From: Mercenaria mercenaria
Taxonomy: Eukaryota > Mollusca > Bivalvia > Venerida > Veneridae
Assembly: GCF_021730395.1 (NCBI RefSeq)
Contig: NC_069369.1
Coordinates: 63,515,501 to 63,579,500, forward strand
Reading direction: 5' to 3'
Length of the DNA: 64,000 nt
The translations under genes and the position numbers were made by a program. Below the pieces are notes generated by a model that was not told where the DNA came from, ran no database searches, and worked only from the letters and a program-made list of their open reading frames with translations. Of this stretch, positions 1 through 12,022 are shown one piece after another; positions within the stretch are counted from its first letter, which is position 1; every line of letters begins with the position of its first letter.

Positions 1-1400
1 CTTCAATAATTTTCATCCGATCATGATAAATCAAACACCATAATAATCCTTAAAAAATTGTCTTTATGCTGATAACACACATTTACATGGAAATATATAA
101 TATCATACCATTATTTTATTTGGAAAATATGGAAAATTCTAAGTGCAACAACATAACGGTTCAAAAATGACTTTTTCTAGATGCGTTTTTTGCCACTGCT
201 TGAAAACTATTTGAGCTAGATCTATAAAATTTGGCACAGAACTTCTTCATATTTAGTGTTATGAAGTGTAAATGTTAATATGCAATAAAGGGTTAGGAAA
301 TTTTTGAAAACCATGTATAACAATGCGATACTCTAAATGCTCCCTATATTGTGTTTCACCCGTCTATAGTTGTTTGTGTGTTTTTTTAAATTGGATTAGA
401 AAAAATGCATTATCATATGAACATGAGCCCGTCGACATAAAAATTTTAAGTTTATATCAGGAAGTTGATGTTTAATTGTATATACTGATAAAAGTATCAC
501 TAATGCAAATTCCTATATATAAGAGAATAATAGAAATAAACGGAAGTATAAATAAGCTTGAGTGGCCATGCACTTCAAACGAGAGTAAGAACTTGACTTG
601 AGGGACAGAAACAAAGAAACAAGAGATTGAAACAACTAAAACATTCAACCACTAGAAACACAGTGAATTGAATTTAGATCTTTCCGCTGGTGACAAGGTA
701 TTCCGCATCCTTAACTGTAACAGGAAAATTAAAAGTCCGCTTGAATCTAGAGAGAATGCTTGTCTAGGAAGTTTTAAATGCTTTCAGATTTGTCTTAAAT
801 ATAACTAAAAGTGCTCCATCTGAATTCGTGGTAGTGGAATAACCACCTTCGACGTATCGACTCCGAAATATGACCTCGCCCGATAATCGAACTCGGACCT
901 CTTGTTGGTAGTCGGGCAATGCTAGTTTGCTAGCTGCTCTTAAATTAACCTTAGTGCGCAAGCAACACTTTTGAATGAGCTTTTATTTTGCCCAGTGTAC
1001 ACAGAACGGGGGATAAGCACTGCGCCAAATATTTCACTACAGTATACTTAGGAAAACTATTAAAATGTTTCCCTTAGCATTGGTAAAAATGCATGCTACG
1101 GTAAGCAAAATAAATGGATTTACTTATACATGTATTTCATTTAATCTGAAGTCAGAGATACTTTAATTTGTAATTTACTTTATAAACCTACACATTTCTT
1201 TGAGAATACCGTAAGTGTTCGTCCAATGTGATTTAGGGTAGTTAATAAATTAGTCCTTATAATGTACCTTAATCAAGCAACAATTCTACCTTTATAAAGC
1301 TTTTTGTTTTTCGTCGTATAAAATAATTTGTTTACGCAATAGATACTTTAACTGTTTAACTTCTTGTAATTTGACATAATTGTTATAAGTAACGCATCAG
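1..1400. other. Upstream sequence of gene 1, no gene seen
   Basis: AT-rich DNA with no convincing coding exon. It holds a possible tRNA-derived repeat at about 764-955. A usable 3' splice site (AG at 1399-1400) lies 27 bases before the gene 1 start codon, so a 5' non-coding exon may lie further upstream. No promoter motif is convincing. Confidence 0.5.
764..955 (-). repeat. Possible tRNA-derived SINE remnant
   Basis: Read on the minus strand, this contains a tRNA-like box B context (GAGTTCGATTATC near 885-897) inside a short repeat-like body. The only open frame (65 codons) has no features of a real protein. The assignment rests on the box B resemblance and on general similarity to bivalve SINE heads. 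A chance match is possible. Confidence 0.35.
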
Positions 1401-1427
1401 TGCTTGCATATTTATAAGTATTTCAAT

Positions 1428-2313
1428 ATGGCGGCACAAGGGCGAACAACACGTTCTTCTTCCGTATTTCAAGGGTCGACAGAAGATTATGATTACAACT
1501 GTGACGCTTGTTTGACCAGTGATCAACAAGTGGAAGCTTATGGATATTGTTTTGATTGCAAGGATTATTTGTGCATAACTTGTTACAAATCACATGGAAA
1601 AAACAGGGCGTCTAGACACCATAAACTGCTGGATAATATTGATAATATACCAGCAAACGCTTCTACGTTACCAGAAGATACTTGTGTAGACAAATGCTCT
1701 GTGCATGCTAACGAAATAATTAAGTTTTTCTGTGTTGAACATTCAATCCTTGGATGCAGCGATTGTGTGACACTGGAACACAGAACTTGTACCATTGACT
1801 ACATACCTGAAAAATGTCAAGGAATTGAAGATACTACCGAGTACAGCGTTACAATACAGAAACTATCGAACTTGCTTGAACAAAGTAATGCCGTAAAGGC
1901 CAAGGCTACTGATAAGATATGTGAACTAGAACAAACTCAGACCAATGTTGTGGATGACATAAACAGGTTTCAGAAAGAACTAAATGAACATATAGATGAA
2001 CTTAAGAAACAAAGTATACACGAATCGGAGCGGGTGAAGAAATTAAAGGAAAATGATATTCGAAATGTTATTGATACATGTGACGAATTAACTTCAAATA
2101 TCAGACAAATCCAGTCTAGTTTGAAACATACCACAGCTGCAAAACTGGATTGCCAGACATATGTGTCAGTAAAACGAGGCGAAAACCTAGTAACTTCTCA
2201 AGACATTAAAGTGCTTGAAAAAGCTCTAGAGAAAATCGGTACCAAGTTTATGTTTGAGCGCAACACAGACATAGCGAGCAGTTTATGTCAGACTGGGTTT
2301 GGCAAGCTATCAG
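1428..2313 (+). CDS. Gene 1 exon 1: two B-boxes and coiled coil
   Basis: Encodes residues 1-295 plus one base. The frame stays open past the donor to 2357, but GTAAAA at 2314 with phase 1 matches the donor position of the two paralogous exons at 17417 and 62250. An upstream in-frame TTG at 1404 is not used as the start, because ATG 1428 aligns with the paralogues' MAV start. Confidence 0.88.
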
Positions 2314-5300
2314 GTAAAATATTACGTTTCATTAAAAGTCGGTACTCTAACTTATAACTACAGTAATGCAGACATAGCAATAAAGAAAAATACTGTGTAA
2401 ACCCCCATTTAACAACATCCTTTGAAGGCACCGTATGCAACGAAGCAAAATGTTATAAGAAAAGACCATTCCAGGACTTCGTAATCTTAAGACCTAACTC
2501 GAACTGATATTTTTGTTCTATCATTGCAAGCAAAAAGCGATGAAAATGAAATATATTTTAAACTTCTTTGATGCAACAAAACTAAAAGACTCAACAGTTT
2601 GACTTATAAATTCACGAGAACAGTTTTATACACCGGAAATTAGAAGCCCGTAAAGTAACGAGATTGTCTGTGAATATTTAAAAAAAAATGGACTTCGTAA
2701 ATTTACGAACACACCTAAATTTAATAACCAGTCATTATGTACATAAATTGCCCATTTCTACACTTCGTACTAAATAAAATAAATGAAAATAATGAATAAT
2801 AATTATCTATCATTACAAACATTTGAAAAAAAAAACTTGACTTCGTAAATGTACGAACATAACTTAATCGGACAACAAGATTTCTTGTTACATCAAAACA
2901 CCATAACCAGACTTCATAACTGGATAAATATAGTCGCTAAAATATTTTTAGCTACATTTAGCTTGTGCCTTTTCAATAATTGTAAAAACATACAGAACAA
3001 TGTATCATATATATTCATTAACGTAAATCATTATTATTATTACTATTATTCAAGATTTATGCACAATTAAATGCACATGTACACAGTGGTTTACAGAATA
3101 CATTGCAAAAAATACAATTAGAAATTAAACAAAAACAAAAATTATTTTTAACACATTAACCAAACATGAATTTAAAACGTACAAACCAAACCAAAACAAA
3201 ACAAACATATTTACATATTTTGTAAACACTAATTAACCTAAATAATGCTATACTTTTCATGACTGTACCGAAAACTCAAACAATATATCCGAATCATGTT
3301 TTGATTTGATATATTCACCAAATTTTACTTATAACCAAACATGAATTTAAAACGTACAAACCAAACCAAAACAAAACAAACATATTTACATATTTTGTAA
3401 ACACTAATTAACCTAAACAATGCTATACTTTTCATGACTGTACCGAAAACTCAAACAATATATCCGAATCATGTTTTGATTTGATATATTCACCAAATTT
3501 TACTTATAACCAAACATGAATTTAAAACGTACAAACCAAACCAAAACAAAACAAGCATATTTACATATTTTTTAAAAACACTAATTAACCTAAATAATGC
3601 TATACTTTTCATGACTGTACCGAAAACTCAAACAATATATCCGAATCATGTTTTGATTTGATATATTCACCAAATTTTACTTATAACCAAAACATGGAAA
3701 TTACAGTAGCTTGTACATTTTTAATCCCTTTTAGGATCTGCTGCCCCAGTAGTACCAGTTAGAACATTACACAGAGCAGCGGATAGTTGTCCATCTGCAA
3801 CCCTGGCACGAGCTTATGGTATTCACGGGCCACATCAAGCGCGAGTTCAGGTAAACAGGGATAGTTGCTGGTTTAAATATTTTAGCTGTTATATTTTCAA
3901 ACAGTTGTTTGGCAGATTATGAAGTTAAACATTTCGTATAACGCTTGATAGAATGTCCTGTAGATTAGTTTCTGATATAGTATATCACGAAAGGGTATAA
4001 AGCTATTCATACATTTTATATATTGACACACTAAAAAGTAATATAACTCATAAAATGGAATAAAATGGTTTACGCATCATATATTCATGACAAGGTTTTA
4101 AAATAGGGGATATCCAAACATACCAATTGCTGCATTGTATACGGAATTCATAGAATAGGAAAAGTGGGAACTCCACAGGTCGCCACAGCTCGAGGGAACC
4201 GTATCACAGAATTGTGAAATCTGTATTTAAATTTTTTAAAAAAAGTTCATAAAACTGAAACATCATTTTCTCAAAACAATGTGATACAGTTCCCACTAAC
4301 AAAGAATAATGTGTAATATACATTTGAATTTTTGCGTGTAGAGGGTTACCCATCAGTATACGCCTTGTCAGAGAGCAAAACTGTATAGATATATATACTT
4401 CCTTAATATAACAAAAGAGATACAAACCTTTGAAGGTTTTAGCGTATAAAATTCGTAAGTTGTATTCTCAGCTTACAGGTAATTTTATTCTTACATAACA
4501 CGCTTCATACTTAAATTCATTTATTTGTAACATGACAAAATTTACGTTTCAATGACAACAGCTCTTTTTTTTTTACTATAGATTTTAGCTCGATTGTACG
4601 AACTGTATTAGAGAGCTATCCGATGCACATTGTTTAAAGTTTTAAAGCCCTTTCATTCTGTGACTGGATTTTCAGAACTGCAAATATTTACTGTTATATT
4701 TAGCTTTACATGTGTACTGAATTATCGTCTGACATAGATAAATCACACAACTTTAGTTGATTTTTATTTTGAATGTTTCCAGTCAGACCCTTTGAGTACG
4801 GAAGAGTGGTACCATGGCGAGATCGACCGATTTGACGCTGACAAGAGATTGACTGCTGTTGGACAGGTATAGTGTTGTATACTCTCTCTGAATTCAAAGA
4901 ATTCAAAAATAATAAATACTAAATGTGTTATAATTTTCTGTAAATGATTGCAAGGAAATCAAGCACTAATCTTATTGAATACAGATAATACAGATTAAGA
5001 CAAATAGAAAACGGGTAACCGTTTTGTTCCCAAACATGTTACATTTTGTATAATCATCTTCAATTGCCGATGTAAGGGCTTCAAATTCATTTGAAGATAT
5101 ATCAAATTTTTGTAATTTAGTAATTGATGATTTTTGTAATTTAGTAATTGATGATGGGTAAGAAATTAATTTCCTCCAGAAAGCTTTTTCTTGCCTTACA
5201 CGAGGGAAAGATAAGGTTATCTAGTTAGGAGATCACTTTACCTTTACCGTAGGGAAGAAATAAGCTACACGTTATAATTTGACGTCGTATTATTATGTAT

Positions 5301-8300
5301 GGACGATTCTTAATTTATTGTAAGTATTGCAATAACATCAAAGTTAGGCAAAAGAACTGATCTAACATGACTGCCTGAATAAAACAGGCGTTTTCCAACT
5401 CGAGAAAAAGCGTGGATAAAATACCTCGCTAGCTCCCGGTTTTCCATTCCAAGCTGCCTCTTGAGTTTCAGAAAACCCTGTCTTATACAGGCAGTCATAT
5501 AAGATCCTTATCATCCTCTGCTCTGTGTTCAGTTTTCTTTTAAATTTAGAGACTTAAAAGAGCTTTCCGGAAAGGTGTATATTAATATAGTTCGTAAAAA
5601 TACTAGTTATGACAGTTTCTTAAACTGAACCACATTTTGTATTTATGTATATTTTCTATGTGTAATATATTACTGTGCTTGTTGTCTTTGCCATATTTCT
5701 TGCTTCATTTTGTAAATGGCCAAAGGCAAATTGTTTTTTTGCTGATTATGCCAATAGGCTTGAAACTTGAAACTTGAATATACTTTTTAAATTTGATAAA
5801 AAGAGCTACAGACCTTTTCAAATTATATCATATGACGGAACCCTATTGGCTTCTTCAAGAAATAAAATGCAAACCAGTGATGTACCAGCAATCCCTGTTA
5901 CAGGGATCTTCGAGTTCCATTAATCCCCGGAATGTTTTTGATAACTTGTTGACAAACATATTCAAGTTTTAAGATATTAGGAAGCCCAGTTTTATTAGGA
6001 CGTCAGGATTGGTATACAACTTGACCAGCTGGGGGGGGGGGGGGGGGGGAGCATGTTTTAGATTTTACCGAAACGTTTTAGCATGTAGTTATTGCTGTGT
6101 CTAAAATAGCAGAAAATGTATCAATTTGAAAATGTTTTTATACCTTGTAGCAGAAAGGTCAATTTAGTTGGCAGAAAGATGTGTATTTGGAGTTGGATAT
6201 TCAACATCTAGTAACGTTCTTATACCAAGCCAGCTCTGAGTAGGGTATTCAAATGATCTAAGGTTAATATCCAGCCAGAGATACATGCAGCGCTAACTCT
6301 GTGTTGGGTATTCACGACTCATAAGAACAAACACATAATACAAAACCGGGATGGAATAACAAGGCAGCTCTGAGTTGGATATTCAAATGATGTAATACCA
6401 ATATCCAGCCAGAGGAGAATACACAGCTAGTTCTGAGTTGGGTATTCACGGTACATAAGAAAAATGCATTCATAGCTGGGATCAAAAATTCCCACCGACC
6501 TCTGAGTAGGGTATTCAAATAATCCAAGACGAATATCCAGCAAGAGATGAAGACGCGGCTATCTCTGTGTTGAGTATTCACGGCACAAAAGAAAAATGAA
6601 TTCATTGCCGTGATCGAATACCCAGCCAGCTCTAGGATGGATAGTCAAATGATATAAGACGAATATCCAGGCAGAGGTGAATACACAGCTAGTTCTGAGT
6701 TGGGTATTCACGGTACATAAGAAAAATGCATTCATAGCTGGGATTGAAACCTCAGTCAACCCGGAATTCGGTATTCAGATGATCTTAGACGAATATCCAG
6801 CCAAAGGTGAATACATTCAAAGATAGATCTGAGTTGGGTATTCACAGCACATAAGAAAAGTGAATACACAGCCGGGATCGAATACCAAGCAAACTCTGAG
6901 TTGGGCATTCATCTTATCCATGAGGCGAATACACAGATAGCTATGAGTTGAGAATTCACGGCATATAAGGTAAAATGAATTCATTGCCGCGACGGAATCC
7001 CCTGCCAGTCCGTAACTTGGTATTCAAATGATCTAAGTCGAAAATCCACTCTGAAGTATAAACATAAAGCTACCTCTGAGTTGGGTATTCACGGCACACA
7101 AGAAAAATGAATACTAGTACCCGGCCGGGATAAAATACCTAGCCAGCTCGGTGTAGAGTTTTCAGATGAAATAAGAACATCAAGCCAGAGGTATATACAC
7201 AGCATGCTCTGAGTTTGGTATTCACAGCACATAAGAAGAGTGAATAAACAGCTGTGATCGAATACCCAGCAAGCCCGTAGTTGGGTATTCAAGTAATCCA
7301 TGACGAATATCAAGCCAGAGGTGAATACACAGCTAGCTGTGAATTGGATATTCAAATCTTTTCAGACGAATATTCAGCCAGAGGTGAATACATTATCTAG
7401 CTCTGATTTTGGTGTTCACGGCTTATAAGAAAAATAATTCAAAGCCAGGATCGAATCTCCAGCCAGCTCTGACTTGGGTATTTAGATAATCTAAGACGAA
7501 TATCCGGCCTGAAGTTAAAATATACGGCACATACGAAAAATGAATACACAGCCGGGATCGAATACCCAGCCAGCTCTGAGTTGGGTATTCAAATGTTTTA
7601 AGACGAATATCCAGCCAGAGGTGAATACACAGCTATCTCTGAGTTGGTCATTCATGACACATACATGTAATAAATATTAATACACAGTCAGTATTGAATC
7701 CCCAGCCAGCTCTGAATTCGGTATTCAAATGATATAAGGCGAATATCCAGCTAGCTAGAGGTGAACACACAGGTAGCTCTAAGTTGGGTATTCACGGCAA
7801 ATAAGGAAAATGAATATATAACCAGGATCGAATACCCATCAAGCTTTGAGTTAGGTATTCAAATAATTTATAACAAATGTTCAGACAGAGATGAACACAC
7901 AGCTCATGGTTGGGTATTCACGACACATAAGAAGAATGAATTCAAAGCAGAGATCGAATACCCAGCCAGTTCTAAGTTGGGTATTCAAATGAGCTAAGAC
8001 GAATAACTTGACAGAGGTGAATACACAACGGGTTGTGAGTTGGGTATTCACGGAACATAAAAAGTACACAGCCAGAATTGAACCACTAAGCCAGGTCTGA
8101 GTTGGTATTAACATGATTTAAGAAGAATATCAGCCAGAGGTAGATATATAGCTGGCTCTGAATTGGGTATTCATGTCATATAAGAAAAATGAGTTTAAAG
8201 TCAAGATCGAATACACTGCCAGCCCTAAGTTAGGTATTCGAATGATATAAGACGAATATCAAGCCTGAGATGAATACTGAGGTAGTTCTGAATTGGATAT

Positions 8301-11300
8301 TCACAAAACACCAGGACAATAAATTCACAGCAGCCGTGATAGAGTGCCCAGCCGACTCTGTGTTGGTTATTCAAATGATCAAAGACGAATATCGGGGTAG
8401 AGGTGAATACACAGCTAGCTGAGTTCGGTATTTATTCAAGGCACATAAGAAAAATGAATACAAGCCGTTATCGAATTCGCAGCCAGCTTTGAGTTGGGTA
8501 TTCAAATGATGTAGGACGAGTATAGAACCAGAGGTGGATATAAACCTAGCTTTGAGTTGAATATTCACGGCACATAAGAAAAATGAATACACAGCAGGGA
8601 TCGAATACCCGGCCAGCTCTGAGTTTGATAATCGAATGACAGTAGATTAGTCTACACTGTATACGCATTTTTCCATGTGCCATATGCTTGTGCTGTTCCG
8701 GGTGACCTTAGTAACGACTGAAAGACACCTGCTCCATCTATCATCCAAATGACAGCAAGTTAGCATAATGTCTTTTATCAAGGGATTTCGTAAGACAAAG
8801 GGCATTTTCGGCACCACCTTCTGAAAATCTGCGAGTGTTCATTAAAGTATCACAGACAAGCACAAATGGAATGGAACCTGTTGGTGATGAATACTAGACG
8901 AATTACGCATTTGGCATCGCCTCTTGAAAGTGTGCGAATGTTCCTGTAAATGTCGCAGAAATGACCAAATGGAATGAAACCTATAGAGGATGTCTATGGG
9001 AGGAAGAAATAGTTTGAATCCGCCTTCTGAATGTTTGCGAGTTTTTCTGCATGTGTAACAGACCTGTGCAAATGGATTGGAACCGGCTGGTTATTTCTAC
9101 GGGAGGAAGAACTCGTTCGGCACCGTCTCCTTTAAGATTGCGAGTGCTTTTTAAAATGTCCCAAACCAGTGTAAATGAATTTGAACCTGTTCGGGATGTC
9201 TATGGAAGGAATAACTCATTTGGCACAGCCTCCTGAAAATATTTTTTCTGCGACATTTTCAGGAACTCACGCTGACTTTCAGGAGATGATACAAAACAGT
9301 TCTTCGCCTATAGATCTTCGTAATGAATTTCAGTTCACTTTTTATGGTCTACGACACGTTTAGCAACTACCGCAGACTTTCAGAAGAAAGTGCAAAACAA
9401 GTTATTCATCCTAAAAACATACCCAATAGGTTCTAATCTATTTGAACTTGCCTGCAACACTTTCAGGAACAATCACAAACTTTCAAAGAAAGTGCCAAAC
9501 CAGTTCTTTCTTCTATAGATATCCCACCAAATGGGTTCCAATTTATTTGCACTGACCTCTGACACTTTCAGGAACACTCGGAGACTTACAGGAGACGGTG
9601 CCAAACTAATTCTTCCTCACATATACATTTCTAACAGGTTCCAATTCATTTGCACCGGTCTGTGACATTTTCGGGAACACTCGCGATTCAGTAGTCTGTG
9701 CCAAGCTTATTCCTCTTCCCATGGACATAAACAATAGGCTTCATTCCATTTCAGCTAGTCTGCGACATTGCAGGGATACACGCTAACTTTCAGGAGGTGG
9801 TCTCAAACGAAATTTCCTTTAGTATCCATCACCAACAGGTCAAATCCATTTTCACTGTTCTGCGACACTTACAGAAATACGCGCTGAATTTTAGAAGGTG
9901 GTGTCAAACAAGTTCTTCCTCCAGTAGACATCGCAAGCAGGTTCCAGTCTATTTGCACTAGTCTGCGATACTTTAAGGAATACTTGCAGACTTTAAGGAG
10001 GCCGTGCCGAATTTAATGAAAGGCATTATGCTAATTATGCTGTCAACTGAGGAATAGAATTATGTGTCTTTCAGTCCTAGCATATTGACCCCTCTTGAAA
10101 TTGCTTGAATTTGAAGGTCATCAAGTTCACCAGGAAAAACACGAGCACGTGGAACATACAGTGTAGACTATACTGCTATCATTTAAATACCAAACTTAAA
10201 GTTGGCTGGGATTTCGATCCCAGCTATAAATTCATTTTTCTTTTGTGCCGGAATACCCATCTCAGAGCTACCTGTGTATTCTTTTCCGGCTGAATACTCG
10301 TATTAGATTAATACACTGTTTTGTATTTGAATACCTAACACAGGGCTGGTCTGGGTATTCGATCACGGTTATGAATTCATTTTTTATGTGCCGTGAGTTC
10401 CCAACTCAGAGCTAATTGTGCATTTACTTCTGACTGGATATTCGTCTTAAAATATTTGAATACCAAACTCAGAGCTGGCTTGCTATTCGATCTCGGCAAT
10501 AAGTTAATTGTTCGTATGTGCCATGAACACCACACTGAGAGCTAGCTGTGTATTATCCTCTGTTTGGATATTCGTTTTAGATCATTTCAATATCCAACTT
10601 GGAGCTGGCTTGATAATCGATTCCGACAGTGTTGTCATTTGTCTGGTGTTGGTTCAATACCCAATTCAGACTTAGCTGTGTATTCACGTCTGGCGTGACA
10701 TTCGTCTTAGATCATTTGTATATCCAAACTCAGAGCTGGCGGGGATTTGATCCCGGCTGTGCATTCATTTTTCGTACGTGTCGTGAGTTCCAAACTATCT
10801 GGATAATCTTCTTTGCTTATTTGTATCTCAGAGCTGGCTGGGTACCCACTTGTTATCTATTTGCGTATTCATCTCTGCCTGAATATTTGTCTTACATCAT
10901 TCTAATACCCAACTAAGTGTGTATTCGATACCAGCTATAAATTCAATTTTCTTATATGCCGTGAAAACCCATCTCAGAGCTACCTGTGTGTTCACAACTG
11001 GTTGGGTATTTGTCTTTTTTCATTTAGTATTCGATACCGGTTATGAATTCATTTTTCTTGAACTATGAATACATAACTCAACTCAAAGCTAGCTGTGTAT
11101 TCACCTCTGGCTCGATATTCATCTTAGATAATTTGAAGTTCCAACTCTGAATAGAAGTCCCGCAGATGTCTGTTGACGACTATATTTGTGAATTTAGATT
11201 CTCATGTTAGTTTCAATGTTGCACGACAAACCCGTTTTCCCTGATCTTGATTTACAGGACGGGACATTCTTGGTACGTAAGAGTATTCATGGAGATAAAA

Positions 11301-11937
11301 GCCAGCCGTACTCTCTCGCTGTTCTTTACAGTGGTCATATATACAACATCAAGATAAGGAAAACGCATGACGGGAAGATGGTCCTCGGGGAAGACAGGGA
11401 GGGTATCCGGAATCATGTAAGTGACATGCTACTCTGAATTTTTTGTACCGCTAGTAAGGAATTATTGTTCATTGACCTTAAACTAATTGTAAAAATTTCT
11501 ATCGAATATCTTATGTGACTTGTCGTTTAGATAGTTACTAGCTTTTTCAGGAGTCTTTTTAGAATGCATATGTCTTTAAAAAGGATTAACAAATTTATAA
11601 ATCATTGCTACAAGATTGTAAGTTTATAACATAAGTCATATTAAATGAAATACAATGATATGTTGTAGAAAAACAACCCTGTAAGAGGAATACTATTTCG
11701 GAAACATCTAATTTTTCTTAAACACATTTCGTATTTCACATTGTTTCTGTTGTGTTACATTTACTATTATACGTCTTTTTTCACAATTTCTTCCTGTATT
11801 CACAGAAATTTGAAGGCGTACCAGAATTAATTTGCTTCTACAAGAACAACCATGTTGTATTGGCAAATGCAATGGATGGAAAACAATATGATACAACGCT
11901 GAATCAACACGCCGTAAACACTAAAAGCACCAGCTGA
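1428..11937 (+). CDS. B-box/coiled-coil protein with C-terminal SLP-76/BLNK-type SH2 domain (five exons)
   Basis: Exons 1428-2313, 3735-3850, 4783-4866, 11258-11416 and 11806-11937 join in frame (phases 1,0,0,0), giving 458 residues. The start is the first ATG, MAAQG. B-box 1 has C25, C28, C41, C44, C49, C52 and the H56/H65 area; B-box 2 has C90, H93, C102, H105, C110, C113 and H118. There is no RING. A coiled coil follows (about 135-260). Residues 335-458 form an SH2: EEWYHG at 341-346, FLVR at 366-369 with the phosphotyrosine-binding Arg369, then PYSLAVLY and YNIKIR, which match the SLP-76/BLNK adaptor subfamily. In TRIM proteins B-boxes and coiled coil drive assembly; SH2 domains bind phosphotyrosine. 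An adaptor role linking a TRIM-like scaffold to tyrosine-kinase signalling is inferred. Intron 3 splits the SH2 and carries a fold-back satellite array. I know of no named orthologue with this order. The model is strong by phase but lacks transcript support. Confidence 0.82.
2314..3160. other. Intron 1 of gene 1, first part
   Basis: AT-rich non-coding DNA. The word ACTTCGTAAATTTACGAAC near 2692 recurs with one change near 2840, suggesting a small degenerate repeat. Nothing else is recognisable. Confidence 0.5.
3161..3689 (+). repeat. Three tandem copies of a 175-bp repeat
   Basis: Units begin at 3161, 3336 and 3511 with CAAACATGAATTTAAAACGT and are nearly identical over 175 bp. The third unit has small changes, including a longer T run. 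The array ends just before the 3' splice site at 3734, so it lies in intron 1. The high identity suggests recent expansion. Confidence 0.95.
3735..3850 (+). CDS. Gene 1 exon 2: Ala/Pro-rich linker
   Basis: Follows TTTTAG at 3729-3734 and ends CAG before GTAAAC. It is entered in phase 1 and left in phase 0, and encodes residues 296-334 (GSAAPVVPVRTLHRAADSC and onward) with no stop. It bridges coiled coil and SH2; no domain is recognised. Support is the splice sites and compatible phases. Confidence 0.7.
3851..4782. other. Intron 2 of gene 1
   Basis: AT-rich non-coding DNA. The short minus-strand frames in it have no protein features. No repeat boundary was recognised. Confidence 0.5.
4783..4866 (+). 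CDS. Gene 1 exon 3: start of SH2 domain
   Basis: 84 bases, phase 0 to phase 0, after TTTCCAG and before GTATAG. Encodes residues 335-362, including EEWYHGEIDR, the conserved SH2 opening (Trp and alpha-A Arg), and ends VGQ, which runs directly into DGTFLVR of the next exon. It is too short to stand out as an open frame. Confidence 0.85.
4867..6183. other. Intron 3 of gene 1, left part
   Basis: Non-coding. Holds a 24-bp direct duplication (TTTTTGTAATTTAGTAATTG and following) at about 5114-5156 and a 19-base G run at 6031-6049. No exon or clear mobile element is seen before the satellite array begins. Confidence 0.55.
6031..6049 (+). repeat. G19 homopolymer
   Basis: An uninterrupted run of 19 G on the plus strand, isolated in AT-rich intron sequence about 135 bases before the satellite array. 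Such a run can form a G-quadruplex and its length is likely unstable, or partly an assembly artefact. Confidence 0.9.
6184..8640 (+). repeat. Satellite A, forward array (~130-bp units)
   Basis: About 18-19 diverged monomers of roughly 130 bp. Recurring words are GAATATCCAGCCAGAGGTGA, GAATACACAGCTAGCTCTGA, TTGGGTATTCACGGCACATA and GATCGAATACCCAGCCAGCT. Each monomer contains the self-complementary pair GAATACCCA / TGGGTATTC, so single units can form hairpins. Frames of 60-97 codons here are translations of the monomer, not genes. Confidence 0.93.
8800..10010. repeat. Satellite B, head-to-head array (~102-bp units)
   Basis: About five forward units followed by about seven inverted units of roughly 102 bp. 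They carry words such as GTCTGCGAGTGTTCCTG, GACCAGTGCAAATGGATT, GGAACCTGTTGG and GATGTCTATGGGAGGAAGAA, or their complements. Orientation switches near 9240. The same satellite recurs at 57815-58065. Confidence 0.88.
10168..11151 (-). repeat. Satellite A, inverted array
   Basis: About seven to eight units of the same ~130-bp monomer as 6184-8640, on the opposite strand (for example GCTGTGTATTCACCTCTGGC at 11091-11110). It is shorter than the left arm, so the two arms have gained or lost monomers independently. It ends about 107 bases before the 3' splice site of gene 1 exon 4. Confidence 0.9.
11258..11416 (+). CDS. Gene 1 exon 4: SH2 core with FLVR motif
   Basis: 159 bases, phase 0 to 0, after TTTACAG and before GTAAGT. 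Encodes residues 363-415: DGTFLVRKS (Arg369), PYSLAVLYSGHIYNIKIRKT, then a Gly-containing loop. Spacing and words match SLP-76/BLNK/CLNK SH2 domains rather than kinase SH2 domains. Confidence 0.92.
11417..11805. other. Intron 4 of gene 1
   Basis: Short AT-rich intron with GT-AG ends and a pyrimidine-rich stretch before CACAG. Nothing else is seen in it. Confidence 0.7.
11806..11937 (+). CDS. Gene 1 exon 5: SH2 C-terminal part and stop
   Basis: Encodes residues 416-458: KFEGVPELICFYKNNHVVL matches the SH2 alpha-B/beta region (family pattern xSVxELIxxY), followed by a 24-residue tail and TGA at 11935-11937. The protein ends almost at the SH2 boundary, so no further domain is expected. Confidence 0.88.
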   Translation, partial: KFEGVPELICFYKNNHVVLANAMDGKQYDTTLNQHAVNTKSTS

Positions 11938-12022
11938 TGTTTCAATTCCTACCTTCCGTGAATCCATTTATTGTCCTAATCATCGTCTGAATCATTAGTT
12001 ACATTAAAATACATTATATCAC

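Larger units (their letters stand above)
6184..11151. mobile_element. Large fold-back array of two satellites in inverted order
   Basis: Order: satellite A forward (6184-8640), a junction, satellite B forward (about 8800-9240), a turn point near 9240, satellite B reversed (9240-10010), the same junction reversed (10012-10052), and satellite A reversed (10168-11151). The junction word around 8750-8775 (GACAGCAAGTTAGCATAATG) reappears inverted near 10030-10050, showing that the whole structure, not just the monomers, is palindromic. No transposase frame is seen. It occupies most of intron 3 of gene 1. It is best described as a non-autonomous fold-back element with tandem-repeat arms. Confidence 0.8.

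Noticed and set aside
6312-8592. Minus-strand frames of 60-97 codons with repeated VNTQLRTSCVF-like phrases
   Set aside because: They are translations of the ~130-bp satellite A monomer. The repetition follows the DNA period and frames break at every monomer-length change.
6184-8640. Regularly spaced repeats resembling a CRISPR array
   Set aside because: The whole ~130-bp unit repeats, with no unique spacers. The context is an intron of a eukaryotic gene and no cas genes exist.
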